Assembly: GCF_023897015.1 (NCBI RefSeq)
Contig: NZ_JAMHFY010000003.1
Coordinates: 296,015-360,014 of the forward strand
From: Desulfosporosinus nitroreducens
Lineage (GTDB): Bacteria; Bacillota; Desulfitobacteriia; Desulfitobacteriales; Desulfitobacteriaceae
Length of the DNA: 64,000 nt
Direction: 5' to 3'
The notes under the pieces: model-generated
What the model was told of the DNA's origin: nothing
What the model saw: only the letters and a program-made list of their open reading frames with translations
Database searches by the model: none
Shown here: positions 37,516 to 45,957 of the stretch, one piece after another
Position numbering within the stretch: position 1 is the stretch's first letter
How the letters are laid out: every line of letters begins with the position of its first letter
Program-made: the position numbers and the translations under genes

Positions 37516-38754
37516 TTGGCTACTATTAGACCTTTTGATTCGCTAAGACCCAGGGCAGATGTTGCAAGTAAAGTGGCAGCACTTCCTTATGATGTTTATA
37601 ATCGTCAAGAAGCTTTAGAGGAAGTATTAAAGGAACCTTTATCTTTCTTAAAAATTGATAGGGCAGAAACTCAGTTTGATATGGACTTTAATCCTTATGA
37701 TGTTATGGTCTACGAGAAAGCGAGAGATACTCTTCAGGACATGATAGAGGAAGGTATATTCATTAAGGAAGGGCAAAACTGCTATTATGTCTATGAACTA
37801 ACGATGGATGGCCGTTCCCAGACCGGTATAGTGGGATGTGCAGCCATTGATGACTACCTGGATAATGTAATAAAAAAGCATGAGAAAACGAGAGAGGACA
37901 AAGAGGTTGACAGAATAAACCATGTCGATGTTTGTGATGCTCAAACAGGACCAATATTTTTAGCCTATCGGTCTCAGAAGATTATTAATGAACTGGTAAA
38001 TAAGGTGAAAAATAATACACCATTATACGGTTTTGTTGCTCCAGATGGGGTCAGGCATTATGTGTGGAAAATAGATAATCCAAGTGATGTTGAAGCAATA
38101 TATAATGAATTCAAGAAGATAAATAGCATTTATATTGCAGATGGGCATCATAGAACAGCTTCAGCCGTAAAAGTCGGACTAAAGAGGAGAGCGGAACATC
38201 CGGGATATACAGGAGAAGAGGAATTTAATTTCTTCCTTTCTGTGCTTTTTCCACACGACCAATTAATGATTTTAGACTACAATCGTGTAGTGAAAGATTT
38301 AAATGGTTATGGCAAAGAAGAATTTTTGACTAAAATATCTAAAGATTTTTTAGTTGAAGAGATGGGAGCCGAACCCTATAAACCGATAGAAAAGGCCACA
38401 TTTGGAATGTACTTAGAAGGAGCTTGGTATAAGCTAACGGCAAAAAACGAGATCCGTTCAACGGACCCCGTATATGGGCTGGATGTATCATTGCTTCAAA
38501 ATCATTTACTAACTTCAGTGCTCGATATCAAAGACATAAGAACTGATAAAAGAATAGATTTTGTTGGTGGAATAAGGGGGCTGAAGGAACTTGAAAAACG
38601 AGTTAACAGTGATATGAAGCTTGCATTTTCGATGTTTCCGACTTCAATCAATGAATTATTTGAAGTATCTGATGCCGGTCAATTGATGCCGCCAAAGTCG
38701 ACTTGGTTTGAACCCAAACTAAGAAGCGGGCTATTTATTCATGAGTTAAGCTAG
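37516..38754 (+). CDS. DUF1015 family protein, possible phosphoserine/serine phosphotransferase
   Basis: A 412-residue DUF1015 protein (N-terminal IRPFDSLRPR, then KVAALPYDVYNR). Residues 209-213 read DGHHR within IADGHHRTASAVK. A similar DGHHR-type signature is known in ParB-fold small-molecule kinases such as SerK and SbnI that phosphorylate free serine. It starts at TTG 37516 after GGAGG and is the third gene of the serC-serA operon under a serine T-box. No serB is nearby, so it may supply or replace the phosphoserine-to-serine step. That is inference; the family has no function I can state as established. Confidence 0.75.
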   Translation: MATIRPFDSLRPRADVASKVAALPYDVYNRQEALEEVLKEPLSFLKIDRAETQFDMDFNPYDVMVYEKARDTLQDMIEEGIFIKEGQNCYYVYELTMDGRSQTGIVGCAAIDDYLDNVIKKHEKTREDKEVDRINHVDVCDAQTGPIFLAYRSQKIINELVNKVKNNTPLYGFVAPDGVRHYVWKIDNPSDVEAIYNEFKKINSIYIADGHHRTASAVKVGLKRRAEHPGYTGEEEFNFFLSVLFPHDQLMILDYNRVVKDLNGYGKEEFLTKISKDFLVEEMGAEPYKPIEKATFGMYLEGAWYKLTAKNEIRSTDPVYGLDVSLLQNHLLTSVLDIKDIRTDKRIDFVGGIRGLKELEKRVNSDMKLAFSMFPTSINELFEVSDAGQLMPPKSTWFEPKLRSGLFIHELS

Positions 38755-38857
38755 GGCATTCAAAGACTATAAAAAAACTTTAGGAACTCATGTATAAAAC
38801 TAAATAAAACAGGTTATGCTATGTTTTGAGATGAACTTCATGGCAAATTCAGACTGA

Positions 38858-38929
38858 TTGACAAGTTATATTACCGCCTTGGCATTGATTACAATCGCTA
38901 CAGCCTTATTGGCTTGGTCCAAATCCTAA
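38858..38929 (+). CDS. Possible hydrophobic micropeptide (23 residues)
   Basis: TTG 38858 opens a 23-codon frame giving a peptide of the form (M)TSYITALALITIATALL followed by AWSKS, one hydrophobic helix with a basic tail, as in holin-like or type I toxin peptides. A strong terminator follows 24 bases after the stop, which supports a small transcription unit. An in-frame ATG at 38840 is separated from it by a TGA, and no good ribosome binding site is seen, so it may be a decayed gene. Confidence 0.35.
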   Translation: MTSYITALALITIATALLAWSKS

Positions 38930-38952
38930 GTAGAACGTGAATAAGTCATCCA

Positions 38953-38984
38953 ACAGAGTTCGGGTTGCCGGGCTCTGTTTTTTA
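38953..38984 (+). terminator. Terminator after the micropeptide candidate
   Basis: ACAGAG pairs with CTCTGT with inner G-C pairs (TTCGGGTTGCCGGG), followed by TTTTTT. Confidence 0.82.
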
Positions 38985-39128
38985 TTTCATTTTCTTTATG
39001 GCTGTAACTTCAAGTTATATAACTTTAACCTCGCGTAAAGAATATATAGCAACTAGCTTAACTAGAATTACTCTAAAAAGGTAATGAATAGGTTCCGAAA
39101 ATATGGAAATAAACCTCGCATAAAATAG

Positions 39129-39600
39129 TTGACAAAATAATTGGGCGTGTTATAATAAAGTTCAATTAAATCTTTAAAGGCTAAGACGGAGAAAAGTAGT
39201 CTGTTTATTACCTTTCAGGGAGGAAGAGTCTCGACTGTAAGCTCTTCTATGTGTAGTGATAGATGAAGTTCCCTCCCGAGCTGCCGGCTGAACGAAATCA
39301 AGTAGGCTAGGACGGTTCTTCACCGTTAACAGGAAGGGGGTATCGGATTATTAATTCCCGTACCTTTGTCGAGTGGCCTTTTTGGCTTAAGTTGGGTGGT
39401 AACGCGAGATATAACTTCTCGTCCCTGCATGGGATGAGAAGTTTTTTATTTTAAGTGACCTTACGGAATTCGACAAATACGAGTTTTTGATATACCTGTA
39501 CCTTTAGTTGAGAGGACCGATTTTGGTCAAAATGGGTGGTAACGCGGAAGTCCACGGCTTTCGTCCCTGTAAATGGGATGTGCCGTGGACTTTTTTAATT
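39129..39600 (+). promoter_or_regulatory. T-box leader of the DAHP synthase gene, with two antiterminator/terminator modules
   Basis: The promoter is TTGACA (39129), 16 bases, TATAAT (39151). Stem I has base GGGAGG/CCTCCC; the candidate specifier is UUC (39269-39271, phenylalanine), although the next base is C rather than the expected purine, so this is uncertain. The first T-box is GGGTGGTAACGCGAG (39394), with terminator AACTTCTCGTCCC/GGGATGAGAAGTT plus Ts ending near 39448. The second T-box is GGGTGGTAACGCGG (39535), with terminator GTCCACGGC/GCCGTGGAC plus TTTTTT ending near 39596. The repeated part also includes the preceding stem III-like sequence GTACCTTT. It should control the gene by tRNA charging. 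Confidence 0.88.
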
Positions 39601-39624
39601 AAAATTTGAAGGAGGGCTATTATT

Positions 39625-40761
39625 ATGAAAGATTTAAAATTAGCAGGGCTAAAGGCTGAACGCAGTGCTATTGAGGTTAATGGGGTAACGATAGGAGGCA
39701 AAGAAATTATCCTTATAGGTGGACCCTGTGCAGTTGAGTCAAGTATTCAGATGAGGCAATCCGCTGAAACAGTAAAAAAGGCGGGAGGAAAAATCCTGCG
39801 TGGCGGGGTTTTCAAACCACGTACTTCCCCCTATAGTTTTCAAGGCTTGGGTCGAGAGGGACTTAATTATTTAGTGCAAGCCGCTCGAGAACAAGATTTG
39901 CTTTGCGTTACTGAAGCCATTGATGTTGCAAGTCTTGAGTTAGTAGCAGAGCAGGTTGACATCATCCAAATCGGTGCTAGGAATATGCAAAACTTTGAGC
40001 TTCTGAAAATGGCCGGTAAAATCAACAAACCGATTATCCTTAAAAGGGGTTTATCAGCTACGATAGAAGAATGGCTCTTAGCTGCAGAATATATTTTATC
40101 CGCAGGCAATCCTCGTGTTATCCTTTGTGAAAGGGGAATTCGCACGTATGAACCCAGTACACGCAACACCTTAGATCTTAGTGCAGTCGGGGTCGCTAAA
40201 GAGCTTTCTCATCTGCCGGTTATAGTCGATCCGAGTCATGCTGCAGGCAGAAGAGATTTGATTTCGTCCCTGTCTAAGGCAGCACTTGCATCTGGTGCGG
40301 ATGGTTTGTTGATCGAAATGCACCCAAATCCGGCAGAGGCGGTAAGTGATGGACCTCAATCATTGCATCCTGAACAATTTGTTCAGCTGGCAGGAGAATT
40401 GGGTGTTGTGGCTGAAGCAGTGAATAGAGTCTTCGCTTGCAGCCGGAAAAATGAGGAGGAGACCCTTGAATCTCTGCGTAATGAAATTGACGACATTGAT
40501 CATACAATTATCGAACGGTTAGCAGCTCGAATGCAAATAGTGAGCAAAGTTGCGGATAAGAAACGTTTGGATAGGGTGAAGGATAATACTCGAGAAAAGG
40601 AAGTTATGCAAAGGCTTACTAGTCTGGGCGATGAACTAAAGCTCCCTTCAGAATTAGTAAAGAAAATCTACCCAATAATCTTTGAAGTGGCAGTTCAATC
40701 CCAAATCAAACGGAAATTGGTAAGTGAAAAAGAAATGGACCGTTCACTTGCTTCAAGGTAA
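39625..40761 (+). CDS. aroF: 3-deoxy-7-phosphoheptulonate synthase fused to chorismate mutase
   Basis: A 378-residue bifunctional protein. Residues 1-270 are a type I-beta DAHP synthase (GGPCAVESSIQMRQSA, GGVFKPRTSPYSFQGLG, VDPSHAAGRRDLI), which joins PEP and erythrose 4-phosphate. Residues 285-365 are an AroQ-type chorismate mutase (LESLRNEIDDIDHTIIERLA, then PIIFEVAVQSQIKRKL). The order, synthase first and mutase last, is the reverse of the Bacillus AroA(G). The mutase domain may act as feedback sensor for prephenate or chorismate. AAGGAGG lies upstream of the ATG. Its T-box leader couples it to an aromatic tRNA. Confidence 0.94.
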   Translation: MKDLKLAGLKAERSAIEVNGVTIGGKEIILIGGPCAVESSIQMRQSAETVKKAGGKILRGGVFKPRTSPYSFQGLGREGLNYLVQAAREQDLLCVTEAIDVASLELVAEQVDIIQIGARNMQNFELLKMAGKINKPIILKRGLSATIEEWLLAAEYILSAGNPRVILCERGIRTYEPSTRNTLDLSAVGVAKELSHLPVIVDPSHAAGRRDLISSLSKAALASGADGLLIEMHPNPAEAVSDGPQSLHPEQFVQLAGELGVVAEAVNRVFACSRKNEEETLESLRNEIDDIDHTIIERLAARMQIVSKVADKKRLDRVKDNTREKEVMQRLTSLGDELKLPSELVKKIYPIIFEVAVQSQIKRKLVSEKEMDRSLASR

Positions 40762-40806
40762 ATGATAATTTAGATGTTCAGAATTTATCAATTTTCAGTA
40801 TTATAG

Positions 40807-40923
40807 TTGACAAAACTAATAACATTGTTATAATCAATACAATTAGTTTTTACTCCTTAAAAAATTTGTGGCAATGGTGCCGTTGGAGATCTAGGAATCA
40901 CTAGACCTTCAACGGCACTTTTT
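40807..40923 (+). promoter_or_regulatory. Promoter and ANTAR-type leader of the purine operon
   Basis: TTGACA (40807), 16-base spacer, TATAAT (40829). The RNA then forms GTGGC/GCCGT (40868-40883) around hexaloop AATGGT (A1, G4). Overlapping it, GTGCCGTTG (from 40878) pairs with CAACGGCAC (to 40918), followed by TTTTT: an intrinsic terminator. The layout matches the glnA, gltB and minus-strand 33.5 kb leaders. No gene lies between this and the GntR gene 300 bases on, so the target is most likely the GntR-ade-xdh-transporter operon. No purine riboswitch core was recognised. Confidence 0.78.
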
Positions 40924-41120
40924 ATTTATATATTTAGTGTAAGGGTTTTTGGCTAAAGTTTTACTAAAAGTCTCTGGATACAACCTAACTTTAGCGTGAT
41001 TTATTTGATTTATAGTGATAAAATAGGGCTTGTTATTAGTCATACTTATTACCTATTACTTGTTGCTGGTTTAAATCCACATTTATTCAGGCTTATCTGA
41101 GGTTCATCCTCTCATAAGAA
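40924..41120 (+). other. Rest of the purine operon leader
   Basis: A perfect 9-bp pair GCTAAAGTT (40952) and AACTTTAGC (40987) encloses 26 bases; it has no T-tract. A TGATAAAAT stretch near 41018 could be a second -10. No gene is seen. Confidence 0.4.
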
Positions 41121-41126
41121 ACTGAC

Positions 41127-41203
41127 GAGTGAACTCGTTCAGCTAAAGCTGAACATCGTGACTTCGGTGACACCCACTTGAAGAAGTGGGAGTCTCGGAA
41201 TTG
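41127..41203 (+). mobile_element. IS200/IS605-end-like structured element, compact form
   Basis: Two clean hairpins: GTTCAGC-TAAA-GCTGAAC and CCCACTT-GAAG-AAGTGGG, joined by ATCGTGACTTCGGTGACA and ending AGTCTCGGAATTG. This is the shortest copy with both ends. It lies inside the leader of the purine operon, 22 bases before the GntR start codon, and so is transcribed with it. No transposase is linked. Confidence 0.6.
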
Positions 41204-41225
41204 ATTAAACTTAGAGAGGTGCTTT

Positions 41226-41969
41226 ATGCCGCATATTCCAAAGCTTGATAACGAACAACTGTCATCAAAAGCTCATAAAATCTTGTTAGCAATGCTCCGT
41301 GAAGGCGCTTTTGATCAGTCGGGGAAATTGCCTCCTGAAGAAATTTTAGCCCAAAAGTTAGGGATCAGTCGGTCGGTGGTTCGTGATGTTTTGGCTGCTT
41401 TTGAAAGTGAGGGATTTATCACCCGGCGAAGGGGAATTGGAACGATTATTAACAAGCATGTTTTAAAAGTCACTTCTCGCTTAGACCTGGAAAAGGAGTT
41501 CCTTGAAGAGGTGGCTGATTGTGGATATACCCCTTCGGTAGGTTTTGTGACCCCTTCGGTAATCAAAGCGGATGAAGAGGCTGCAGAGCGTCTCGAAATC
41601 CCGGTGGGGGAAGAACTTATTGTCGTAGAACGGCTTATATTAGCCAATGGACAGCCTGCTATCTATTGTATCGATCATCTATCGTCAAGTTTGATTATCG
41701 ATAACAATTATTCACTAAACGATTTAAAACCTCCAATTTTTAGTTTTCTGGAACAATATTGTCACTGTTCCGTCCAAATGGATTTGACGAAGATAGCACC
41801 TTATTTGACGGATGATCATCTGGCAGAAATCCTTAACATTTCTCAAGGCACTCCCATCTTATATCTTGATGAACTCGGCTATGATATCCACCAAAAACCC
41901 GTTCTATGGTCAAAGGAGTATTATGCCCCAGGAATCTTTAAATTCACAGTACTAAGAAGAAAGATTTGA
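41226..41969 (+). CDS. GntR-family (HutC/UTRA) transcriptional regulator
   Basis: A 247-residue regulator. An N-terminal winged helix (LPPEEILAQKLGISRSVVRD, FITRRRGIGTIIN) is followed by a UTRA ligand domain (VERLILANGQPAIYCIDHL). HutC-group members sense small metabolites and usually repress their neighbours. It is the first gene of the purine operon, ending one base before the ribosome binding site of the adenine deaminase gene, so it likely responds to a purine or related compound. The ATG follows AGAGAGGTGC. The operator was not identified. Confidence 0.88.
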   Translation: MPHIPKLDNEQLSSKAHKILLAMLREGAFDQSGKLPPEEILAQKLGISRSVVRDVLAAFESEGFITRRRGIGTIINKHVLKVTSRLDLEKEFLEEVADCGYTPSVGFVTPSVIKADEEAAERLEIPVGEELIVVERLILANGQPAIYCIDHLSSSLIIDNNYSLNDLKPPIFSFLEQYCHCSVQMDLTKIAPYLTDDHLAEILNISQGTPILYLDELGYDIHQKPVLWSKEYYAPGIFKFTVLRRKI

Positions 41970-41979
41970 GGTGTCGTCA

Positions 41980-43746
41980 ATGAAAGAAAGCGTTGAATCT
42001 CTTGCTCAAGAGCTTAGAGTGGCCTCTGGTATAGAACAGGCCGACTTGCACATTACTAATTTGCAAATCGTCGATGTCTTCACGGAAACAGTTTTCCCCG
42101 GTTCAATGGTAGTTAAGAACGGGAAAATTGTAGCTATTAACCCCACGTGGGAAGTGAAAGCCAATAATACGTTTGATGCTGAAGGGAGATATGCTGTACC
42201 GGGTTTTATGGATGCTCACGTTCATATAGAACCGACCTTGTTAACACCGCAGGCTTTGTCCAGTGTTATTGTACCTTGGGGGACAACAGTAATGTTTGTT
42301 GATGCTATGGAAATTGCCAATGTTGCCGGACTTTCAGGTCTGCAAGCATTGCTGAGCAATATTGAAGAGTTGCCTTATAGGATTTTTTTAGAGGTATCCT
42401 CTAGAGTGCCCACCGCACCAGGTTTAGAGACTACCGGAGGGGAATTAGGCCTAGTGGAGGTCGCAGAACTTTTAAAATTAGATATTTCTTCTAGCTTAGG
42501 CGAGTTGGATCCCTCAAAGATTTTAGGTATTCGAGAAGAGTATTTGGCTAAGATCTTGAGTGCAAGGGCCCAGGGAAAAATAGCGAATGGGCATGCGATA
42601 GGACTTAATTGGGATCAATTAAACGTTTATGCTGCTGCAGGGCTTTCTGATGATCACGAATCTGTCACTTATGATGAACTTTTTGAACGCTTGCGTTTGG
42701 GAATTAAAGCACTAATACGTGAAGGAAGCACTGAGCGTAATGTTGAAGCTTTGGTCAAGGGAGTTCTTGAAAACCATGTGCCGACGGAAAACTTAATGTT
42801 TTGCACGGATGACAAACATGTTATTGATATAGCCAGTGAGGGACATATCAGTTATAACATTCAAAAGAGTATCGATTTGGGCTTGGAACCCATCACTGCG
42901 ATCAAGATGGCGACGATCAACATAGCTAAACATTTTCGTTTAGATCATTTGTTGGGCGCCTTAACTCCCGGGCGGTATGCAGACTTTGTGTTACTGGATA
43001 GTTTGGATAAGATCAAACCAGTTTATGTTTTTAAAGATGGAAAAATTGTGGCGGAATCTGGAAAGCTCAGGCAGGAATTTTCAGGCAACGGATTTCCGGA
43101 ATTTCTAAATTCAACGGTTAAGCTGTCACCTAAGTTAAGCCCCGAAGACTTTGCTGTTTTGGCAGAGGGCGAACGTGCAAAAGTTCAAGTCATTAATCTC
43201 TATCCGGATCAAATCATCAATTTTGCAACTCAGGAGTGGTTAGAGATTTCTAGTGGCGAAGTTAAACCTTTCATAGATAAGGACATTTTAAAATTGGCTG
43301 TGGTCGAACGGTACGGAAAGAATGGCAGAGTTGGGGTAACCTTTGTTAGAGGTTTTAATCTTAAGTCCGGCGCACTGGCATCTTCGGTTTCGCATGACCA
43401 TCATAACCTTGTGATTGTCGGTACCAATGATGAGGATATGTATCTGGCCGCACAAGAGATCGCAAGAAATCAAGGAGGGCTAGTTGCTGTGCAAAACGGT
43501 CAGGTTCTGGGTGTGTTGCCTTTGCCCATAGGAGGGCTCATGAGTCCACTTTCCGCTGATCTTGTTATGCAGCAACTTAATAGTATGAATGAGTTTGCGA
43601 TCGGTCTGGGATGTGACTTGCCCGCACCATTTATGACGTTATCCTTTATTTCGTTACCCACTGTACCTGAGCTTGGATTAACGGATTATGGCTTGATTGA
43701 TGTGCTTAAGCACAAAGTAATTCCATCTGTTCTTGAAATTATATAG
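41980..43746 (+). CDS. ade: Adenine deaminase
   Basis: A 588-residue amidohydrolase of the Ade family, which deaminates adenine to hypoxanthine and ammonia. Metal ligands are in FMDAHVHIEPTLLTP; further motifs are GHAIGLNWDQLNVYAAAGL, SDDHESVTYDE, MFCTDDKHVIDIASEGHI and GRYADFVLLD. The C-terminal domain holds VSHDHHNLVIVGTND, typical of the full-length enzyme. ATG 41980 is chosen with GAGGTG 6 bases upstream; GTG 41971 is within that site. It releases ammonia, which fits the predicted nitrogen control of the operon. Confidence 0.92.
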   Translation: MKESVESLAQELRVASGIEQADLHITNLQIVDVFTETVFPGSMVVKNGKIVAINPTWEVKANNTFDAEGRYAVPGFMDAHVHIEPTLLTPQALSSVIVPWGTTVMFVDAMEIANVAGLSGLQALLSNIEELPYRIFLEVSSRVPTAPGLETTGGELGLVEVAELLKLDISSSLGELDPSKILGIREEYLAKILSARAQGKIANGHAIGLNWDQLNVYAAAGLSDDHESVTYDELFERLRLGIKALIREGSTERNVEALVKGVLENHVPTENLMFCTDDKHVIDIASEGHISYNIQKSIDLGLEPITAIKMATINIAKHFRLDHLLGALTPGRYADFVLLDSLDKIKPVYVFKDGKIVAESGKLRQEFSGNGFPEFLNSTVKLSPKLSPEDFAVLAEGERAKVQVINLYPDQIINFATQEWLEISSGEVKPFIDKDILKLAVVERYGKNGRVGVTFVRGFNLKSGALASSVSHDHHNLVIVGTNDEDMYLAAQEIARNQGGLVAVQNGQVLGVLPLPIGGLMSPLSADLVMQQLNSMNEFAIGLGCDLPAPFMTLSFISLPTVPELGLTDYGLIDVLKHKVIPSVLEII

Positions 43747-43760
43747 TGAGGGATAAAGAG

Positions 43761-45905
43761 ATGTCGCATGCATCAGGTTGTTCGGTTCCTAGAGTGGATG
43801 CTCTGGAAAAAGTAACTGGAAAGGCAGTTTACCCCAGTGATTATTCCTTTCCTGATATGTTGCACTTAAGAATAGTAAGAGCTACTGAAGCACATGCCCG
43901 GATTAAAAAGATCGATACCGATTCCTGCCTTGGTATTGAGGGGGTGTATTGCTTTAGTGCGGCGGATGTGCAAGAAAATTTATTTGGAAATATAATCAAG
44001 GATCAGCCGCTTTTTGTGAAGGATAAAGTTCGATTCTACGGAGAGCCTATCGCCTTGATTGCTGCAGATACTCCAGAAAAAGCAGATCGATACGCAGAAT
44101 TAGTTCGGGTAGAGTATGAGCCTCTCCCGGTGATCAATAATCTTAAGGAAGCATCAGAGGCTAACTGCAGTCCATCAGTTCACGACAAGGGAAATCTCTT
44201 GTTGCACCTGCCGTTTCGCAAAGGAGAGGTCGAAGAGGCCTTTAGTCAGAGTTTTTTAGTTATAGAAGATACGTTTACCGTCCCGGTCGTTGACCATGCC
44301 TACTTAGAGATGGAGGCTGGAGTTTCTTACTTAGATGAAACAGGAGTTTTGAATATTATTGCAGGTACCCAAAATCCTTTCTGTGATAGAGAGGAAATTG
44401 CACGGTGCTTAGATATTCCCCTTGATAAAATACGGATGCGTACTGCTACAATCGGAGGCGGATTTGGAGGCAAGGATGGCAATACGGTTCAGCTTTTTCT
44501 AGCTCTAGTGACTTGGCAAACGAAGCGTGCAGCCCGACTGGTATTCACTAGGGAAGAATCTCTCAGCACTTCTTATAAAAGGCATGCAGCCAAGATAGAG
44601 GTTAAGCTGGGTTTAGACTCTGCGGGTTTGATTAAAGCCTATCAAGCTGTCCTTCAATATGACACAGGCGCCTATGCAGCTCTGGGGCCAGCAGTTTTAG
44701 GTTTGGGAGTTGAACATGCATCCGGTCCCTATGTGATTCCGAATGTTCAGATTGACGGATATCTATATTACACAAATAAACCCCCGGCAAGTGCTATGAG
44801 AGGGTTCGGTGTCCCTCAAGCGGCTTTCGCAGTTGAAACCTTACTTAACCGAGCGGCAAAAATTCTTGGTCTGGATCCTATTAAACTGAGATGGCAAAAT
44901 GCCTTGTTCAAGGGAGCAGAAGGTAGCCTCGGTCAAAAAATGGAACACACGGTTGGGCTTAAAGATGCTTTAGAACTGCTAGAGAACTCCTGGCTTTGGC
45001 GGGAACGAGTTCAGAACACAGATCCAACGATTGGCTATGGAATGGCAGCTGGTTATCTGAGCTGTGGATTGGGTAAAGGGATACCCGATTCGGCTAAAGT
45101 AGAGATAGAAGCTTTTCAAGATGGAACATATGACGTGAGAATTGGAACTGTGGAAATAGGTCAAGGAAGCAGCACGTTATTTGCTCAATTAGCGGCTGAG
45201 AAGTTAAACGTTCCCAAGGAACGAATCCGACTCATTATGGGAGACACGGCTCTTACTTATGACAGTGGTTCGACGGCAGCATCACGTACATCATATATAT
45301 GTGGCAATGCTCTCTTGAAAGCTGTTGACGATTTAAAGAGGCAAAAAAAGATAGGGGTTCTTAATCCGATAGGAATTGGGGAAGCTGTCTTTCCAGAGGA
45401 GAGACAGTTGGACCTAGGCATTGGCTGGCCCCATAGTATGTACACTTTCATTGCACAGGCGGCCAAGGTCAGAGTTAACAGATTGACGGGCGAAATAGAA
45501 CTCCTTGATGTCTTTGCAGTGACTGAGGCAGGCAGAGTGATCAATCCAGTTGCTCTCGAAGGCCAAATACACGGTGGTGTGGTAATGGGAGTGGGATATG
45601 CTCTCACAGAGCAACTAGATTTCCGGCAGGGAAAACCCCAACAGACCAGTTTGTCAACATATCTGCTCCCTACCAGCTTAGATTCACCGAATATTGAGGC
45701 AGTTAGTGTTTCAGCATATGAAGAATCAGGTCCGCTGGGATTAAAAGGGGCGGCTGAAGTAGGAACGATTGTGATTTCCCCGGCTATAGCAGCTGCAGTC
45801 AATGAGGTTATTGAACTGCCAATTTGTGAACTGCCGATTTCACGTCAAAGAATTACAGACTATCTATCAAACACAGCAAAGGTGGTGGTTACGGGGGGGA
45901 ACTAG
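43761..45905 (+). CDS. xdhA: Xanthine dehydrogenase-type molybdenum-binding subunit
   Basis: A 714-residue molybdopterin subunit of the xanthine dehydrogenase family. Motifs are GKAVYPSDYSFPDMLHLRI, FYGEPIALIAADTPEKA, TATIGGGFGGKDGN for cofactor binding, SAMRGFGVPQAAFAVE with a conserved Arg, and GPLGLKGAAEVG with the catalytic Glu. It hydroxylates hypoxanthine or xanthine with water. The matching FAD and 2Fe-2S subunits lie 5-6 kb downstream after the transporter genes. ATG 43761 is chosen (GAGGG upstream); the previous stop overlaps GTG 43746. The purine context favours xanthine dehydrogenase over other hydroxylases, but substrate is inferred. Confidence 0.88.
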   Translation: MSHASGCSVPRVDALEKVTGKAVYPSDYSFPDMLHLRIVRATEAHARIKKIDTDSCLGIEGVYCFSAADVQENLFGNIIKDQPLFVKDKVRFYGEPIALIAADTPEKADRYAELVRVEYEPLPVINNLKEASEANCSPSVHDKGNLLLHLPFRKGEVEEAFSQSFLVIEDTFTVPVVDHAYLEMEAGVSYLDETGVLNIIAGTQNPFCDREEIARCLDIPLDKIRMRTATIGGGFGGKDGNTVQLFLALVTWQTKRAARLVFTREESLSTSYKRHAAKIEVKLGLDSAGLIKAYQAVLQYDTGAYAALGPAVLGLGVEHASGPYVIPNVQIDGYLYYTNKPPASAMRGFGVPQAAFAVETLLNRAAKILGLDPIKLRWQNALFKGAEGSLGQKMEHTVGLKDALELLENSWLWRERVQNTDPTIGYGMAAGYLSCGLGKGIPDSAKVEIEAFQDGTYDVRIGTVEIGQGSSTLFAQLAAEKLNVPKERIRLIMGDTALTYDSGSTAASRTSYICGNALLKAVDDLKRQKKIGVLNPIGIGEAVFPEERQLDLGIGWPHSMYTFIAQAAKVRVNRLTGEIELLDVFAVTEAGRVINPVALEGQIHGGVVMGVGYALTEQLDFRQGKPQQTSLSTYLLPTSLDSPNIEAVSVSAYEESGPLGLKGAAEVGTIVISPAIAAAVNEVIELPICELPISRQRITDYLSNTAKVVVTGGN

Positions 45906-45957
45906 CAAAAGAGAGTGTATAGTAACTAAAATCTAGAAAAAATGAGGAGGACCTAAA

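Noticed and set aside
38840..38929. In-frame TGA read as selenocysteine in the micropeptide.
   Set aside because: No selenocysteine insertion hairpin was apparent after the TGA, and the context does not match known selenoproteins.
40924..41225. A purine riboswitch before the purine operon.
   Set aside because: The conserved core and three-way junction of purine riboswitches were not found; the ANTAR-type hairpin explains the terminator better.
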